From contig PUOG01000055.1 in the NCBI GenBank assembly GCA_003552745.1, positions 1 through 16,504 of the forward strand: a DNA stretch of 16,504 nucleotides, in the 5' to 3' direction. This DNA comes from Spirochaetaceae bacterium. GTDB lineage: Bacteria; Spirochaetota; Spirochaetia; DSM-27196; SKKC01. The notes below the pieces were generated by a model that did not search any database, was not told the DNA's origin, and was given only the letters and a program-made list of their open reading frames with translations. The translations under genes and the position numbers were made by a program. Shown here piece after piece: positions 15,133 through 16,504 of the stretch. Each line of letters opens with the position of its first letter. The stretch's first letter is position 1.

Positions 15133-16249
15133 AAGACGGCGTATCGCACTGCTGTACGGCGGGAAAAGTGGAGAACACGAAGTTTCGCTTCAATCGGCGA
15201 CGAGTATTCTCCGCAATATCGACCTCGATCGGAACAGTGTTGTGCTCATCGGAATCGAAAAGTCGGGAATGTGGCGGCTGCAGTCAGACGATTGGATCGA
15301 GCGCGTACGTACCTCGGACGTCACCGTCACGATCGATTCGGATCGACCTCGCGTCTTTGCCATCCCTGCGGCGGGTCTGCATGTGGACGACGGTACTCAC
15401 ATTCCGGTCGACGCCGTCTTCCCAGTGCTCCACGGCACCTTCGGCGAAGACGGAACCGTGCAGGGCTACCTCGAGTGTGGCGATCTCGCCTATGTCGGAG
15501 CCGGGGTTGCCGGAAGCTCGATCGGATTCGACAAGGCGCTGTCTAAGTCGTTGTGGATGCAGGCAGGACTACCGTGTGTTCCGTTCGTCTCGTATGAGGT
15601 CCCACCGAACGGTCCCACCGGCAACTGGCTCACGGAGATCGAAGAACAGACGCGGCTCGCATTCGGCCCGACTGCGATTTTCGTGAAGCCGGCTCGTGGC
15701 GGCAGCAGCGTCGGCGTGACACGTGCGGAATCGAGTGCCGAGCTCGCCGATGCAGTACGCCACGCCGCGCGCTTCGATTCCAAACTCGTAATCGAGCCGG
15801 AAATCAAAGCTCGTGAAGTCGAGTGTTCGGTCACGGGAAATAGTTCGCCGCAGGCATGGGCAATAGGGGAAATCGTTCCGCGACACGGTTTCTACGACTA
15901 CCGGGCCAAATACATCGATGAGGACGGTGCTGCCCTGATCGTTCCGGCGCAGCTCGATCACGAAGTCAGCATTACGATACGGGAAACCGCCGTACGCGCC
16001 TATCGCGCCGTCGATTGCCACGGCCTCGCACGCGTCGATCTTTTCCTCGATGACGGTGCCGGCGAAATCATGCTGAACGAGATTAACACAATCCCGGGAT
16101 TCACGCGCATCAGCATGTTTCCGGTACTCTGCCGGGAACTCGGCCTCAGCTATCCCGAACTCATCGATGCAGTAATCGATCTGGCGATCGAACAGAAGGC
16201 ACGGATCGATTCACTGGAGTATGAATATCCGGCCGAAGGCAGTGAGTGA
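15125..16249 (+). CDS. ddl: D-alanine--D-alanine ligase
   Basis: This cytoplasmic ATP-grasp enzyme joins two D-alanines for the pentapeptide end of peptidoglycan precursors. The 374-residue product shows GKSGEHEVSLQSA (13-25), PVLHGTFGEDGTVQGYLE (100-117), the ATP-grasp loop KPARGGSSVGV (188-198), EPEIKAREVE (224-233), the omega-loop FYDYRAKY (256-263) and the metal-binding NEINTIPGFT (318-327). Tyr in the omega-loop matches D-Ala-D-Ala ligases rather than the D-Ala-D-lactate enzymes of vancomycin-resistance type. The start ATG overlaps the murE stop region by 8 bases in another frame, so translation is probably coupled. MurF, which would use its product, is not in the window. The stop codon is 4 bases from the stop of the convergent nitroreductase gene. 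Confidence 0.96.
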   Translation: MDERRRIALLYGGKSGEHEVSLQSATSILRNIDLDRNSVVLIGIEKSGMWRLQSDDWIERVRTSDVTVTIDSDRPRVFAIPAAGLHVDDGTHIPVDAVFPVLHGTFGEDGTVQGYLECGDLAYVGAGVAGSSIGFDKALSKSLWMQAGLPCVPFVSYEVPPNGPTGNWLTEIEEQTRLAFGPTAIFVKPARGGSSVGVTRAESSAELADAVRHAARFDSKLVIEPEIKAREVECSVTGNSSPQAWAIGEIVPRHGFYDYRAKYIDEDGAALIVPAQLDHEVSITIRETAVRAYRAVDCHGLARVDLFLDDGAGEIMLNEINTIPGFTRISMFPVLCRELGLSYPELIDAVIDLAIEQKARIDSLEYEYPAEGSE

Positions 16250-16253
16250 CGCT

Positions 16254-16504
16254 CTACCAATGATCGAAGGCAGCTATGCGATCGGTCGGCAGCCGGTCGA
16301 GATGCGGTTTCTCGCTGTCGGTATGTCCAATGGTAATGAGCATTACAACGCGCATTGAATACGGCACCGTAAGAATCGACTTTACATCCTGCTCATCGAA
16401 CGTCGTAATCATACACGTTCCCAGTCCTTCGCGCACTGCCTGCAACATCATGAAACTGCCGGCGATGCTGAGGTCGACCGGATACGCCAGCTGACCGTTC
16501 GGCA
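16254..16504 (-). CDS. Nitroreductase-family protein, C-terminal fragment (5' part outside window)
   Basis: Only the last 82 or so residues are present; the frame stays open to the window edge, so the methionines near 16451 are internal. The segment PVDLSIAGSFMMLQAVREGL followed by GTCMITTFDEQDVKSILTVP matches the C-terminal half of FMN-dependent nitroreductases. There, a helix with the D-x-x-x-A-G-x-x-M-x-L pattern leads to GLGTC and FDE-x-x-VK-x-x-L. A strand IGHT near the end fits the family's closing IGYP. Such enzymes reduce nitro compounds, quinones or flavins with NAD(P)H; the substrate cannot be told. It converges on ddl with a 4-base gap and no visible terminator. Confidence 0.8.
   Translation of the reverse strand, partial: PNGQLAYPVDLSIAGSFMMLQAVREGLGTCMITTFDEQDVKSILTVPYSMRVVMLITIGHTDSEKPHLDRLPTDRIAAFDHW

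Noticed and set aside
16234..16275. Direct repeat of GAAGGCAG flanking the ddl and nitroreductase stop codons
   Set aside because: Only two 8-base copies lie in coding or near-coding DNA, with no inverted partner or mobile-element gene; it is too short to call an attachment site.

Overview
The window is a gene-dense chromosomal segment. It has no rRNA, tRNA, CRISPR array, insertion sequence or phage gene that I can see, and no stretch over 300 bases lacks a gene; every intergenic gap is under 60 bp. The DNA is GC-rich by eye and uses TTG as well as ATG starts. The gene set, a MurE with an EDPRGE motif instead of the diaminopimelate DNPR motif, and a FemX-type interpeptide-bridge ligase suggest a free-living, GC-rich spirochaete (Spirochaetales-like). 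That placement is an inference, because no marker here is decisive.

Layout. (1) Positions 1-7346, plus strand: folC (5' end cut by the window), an RqcH/NFACT protein translationally coupled to it, a MEMO1/AmrB-like protein, a membrane protein that looks like a pseudokinase fused to an outside NTF2-like domain, an unrecognised 297-residue soluble protein, and murD. (2) 7373-8581, plus: an adenosine deaminase with its own promoter. (3) 8595-13578, minus: femX, metG and a D12-class adenine methyltransferase, in reverse order of transcription. (4) 13603-16249, plus: murE overlapping ddl. (5) 16254-16504, minus: the C-terminal end of a nitroreductase.

How the genes work together. Four genes belong to peptidoglycan precursor synthesis: murD, murE, ddl and femX. 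They sit in three separate transcription units rather than in one dcw cluster. MurD adds D-Glu, MurE adds the third residue (probably ornithine or lysine), Ddl makes the D-Ala-D-Ala end, and FemX would load the bridge residue. The pseudokinase-like membrane protein and its soluble neighbour lie directly upstream of murD and probably share its transcript, which makes them candidates for an envelope-linked regulatory unit. The other genes are housekeeping: folate polyglutamylation, ribosome rescue, purine salvage and methionyl-tRNA charging.

Regulation. Five genes (amrB-like, the pseudokinase, add, metG, murE) have recognisable -35/-10 pairs whose -10 box ends only 6-10 bases before the start codon, with no Shine-Dalgarno sequence at usable spacing. 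This predicts leaderless or nearly leaderless mRNAs. Three genes inside operons (rqcH, murD, ddl) instead have a purine-rich Shine-Dalgarno-like site at normal spacing.

Most unusual features: the pseudokinase/unknown/murD arrangement, a MEMO-family protein that has lost several metal-site residues, an RqcH homologue with altered tRNA-binding motifs, the repeated leaderless promoter layout, and the overlapping divergent -10 boxes between the methyltransferase and murE.
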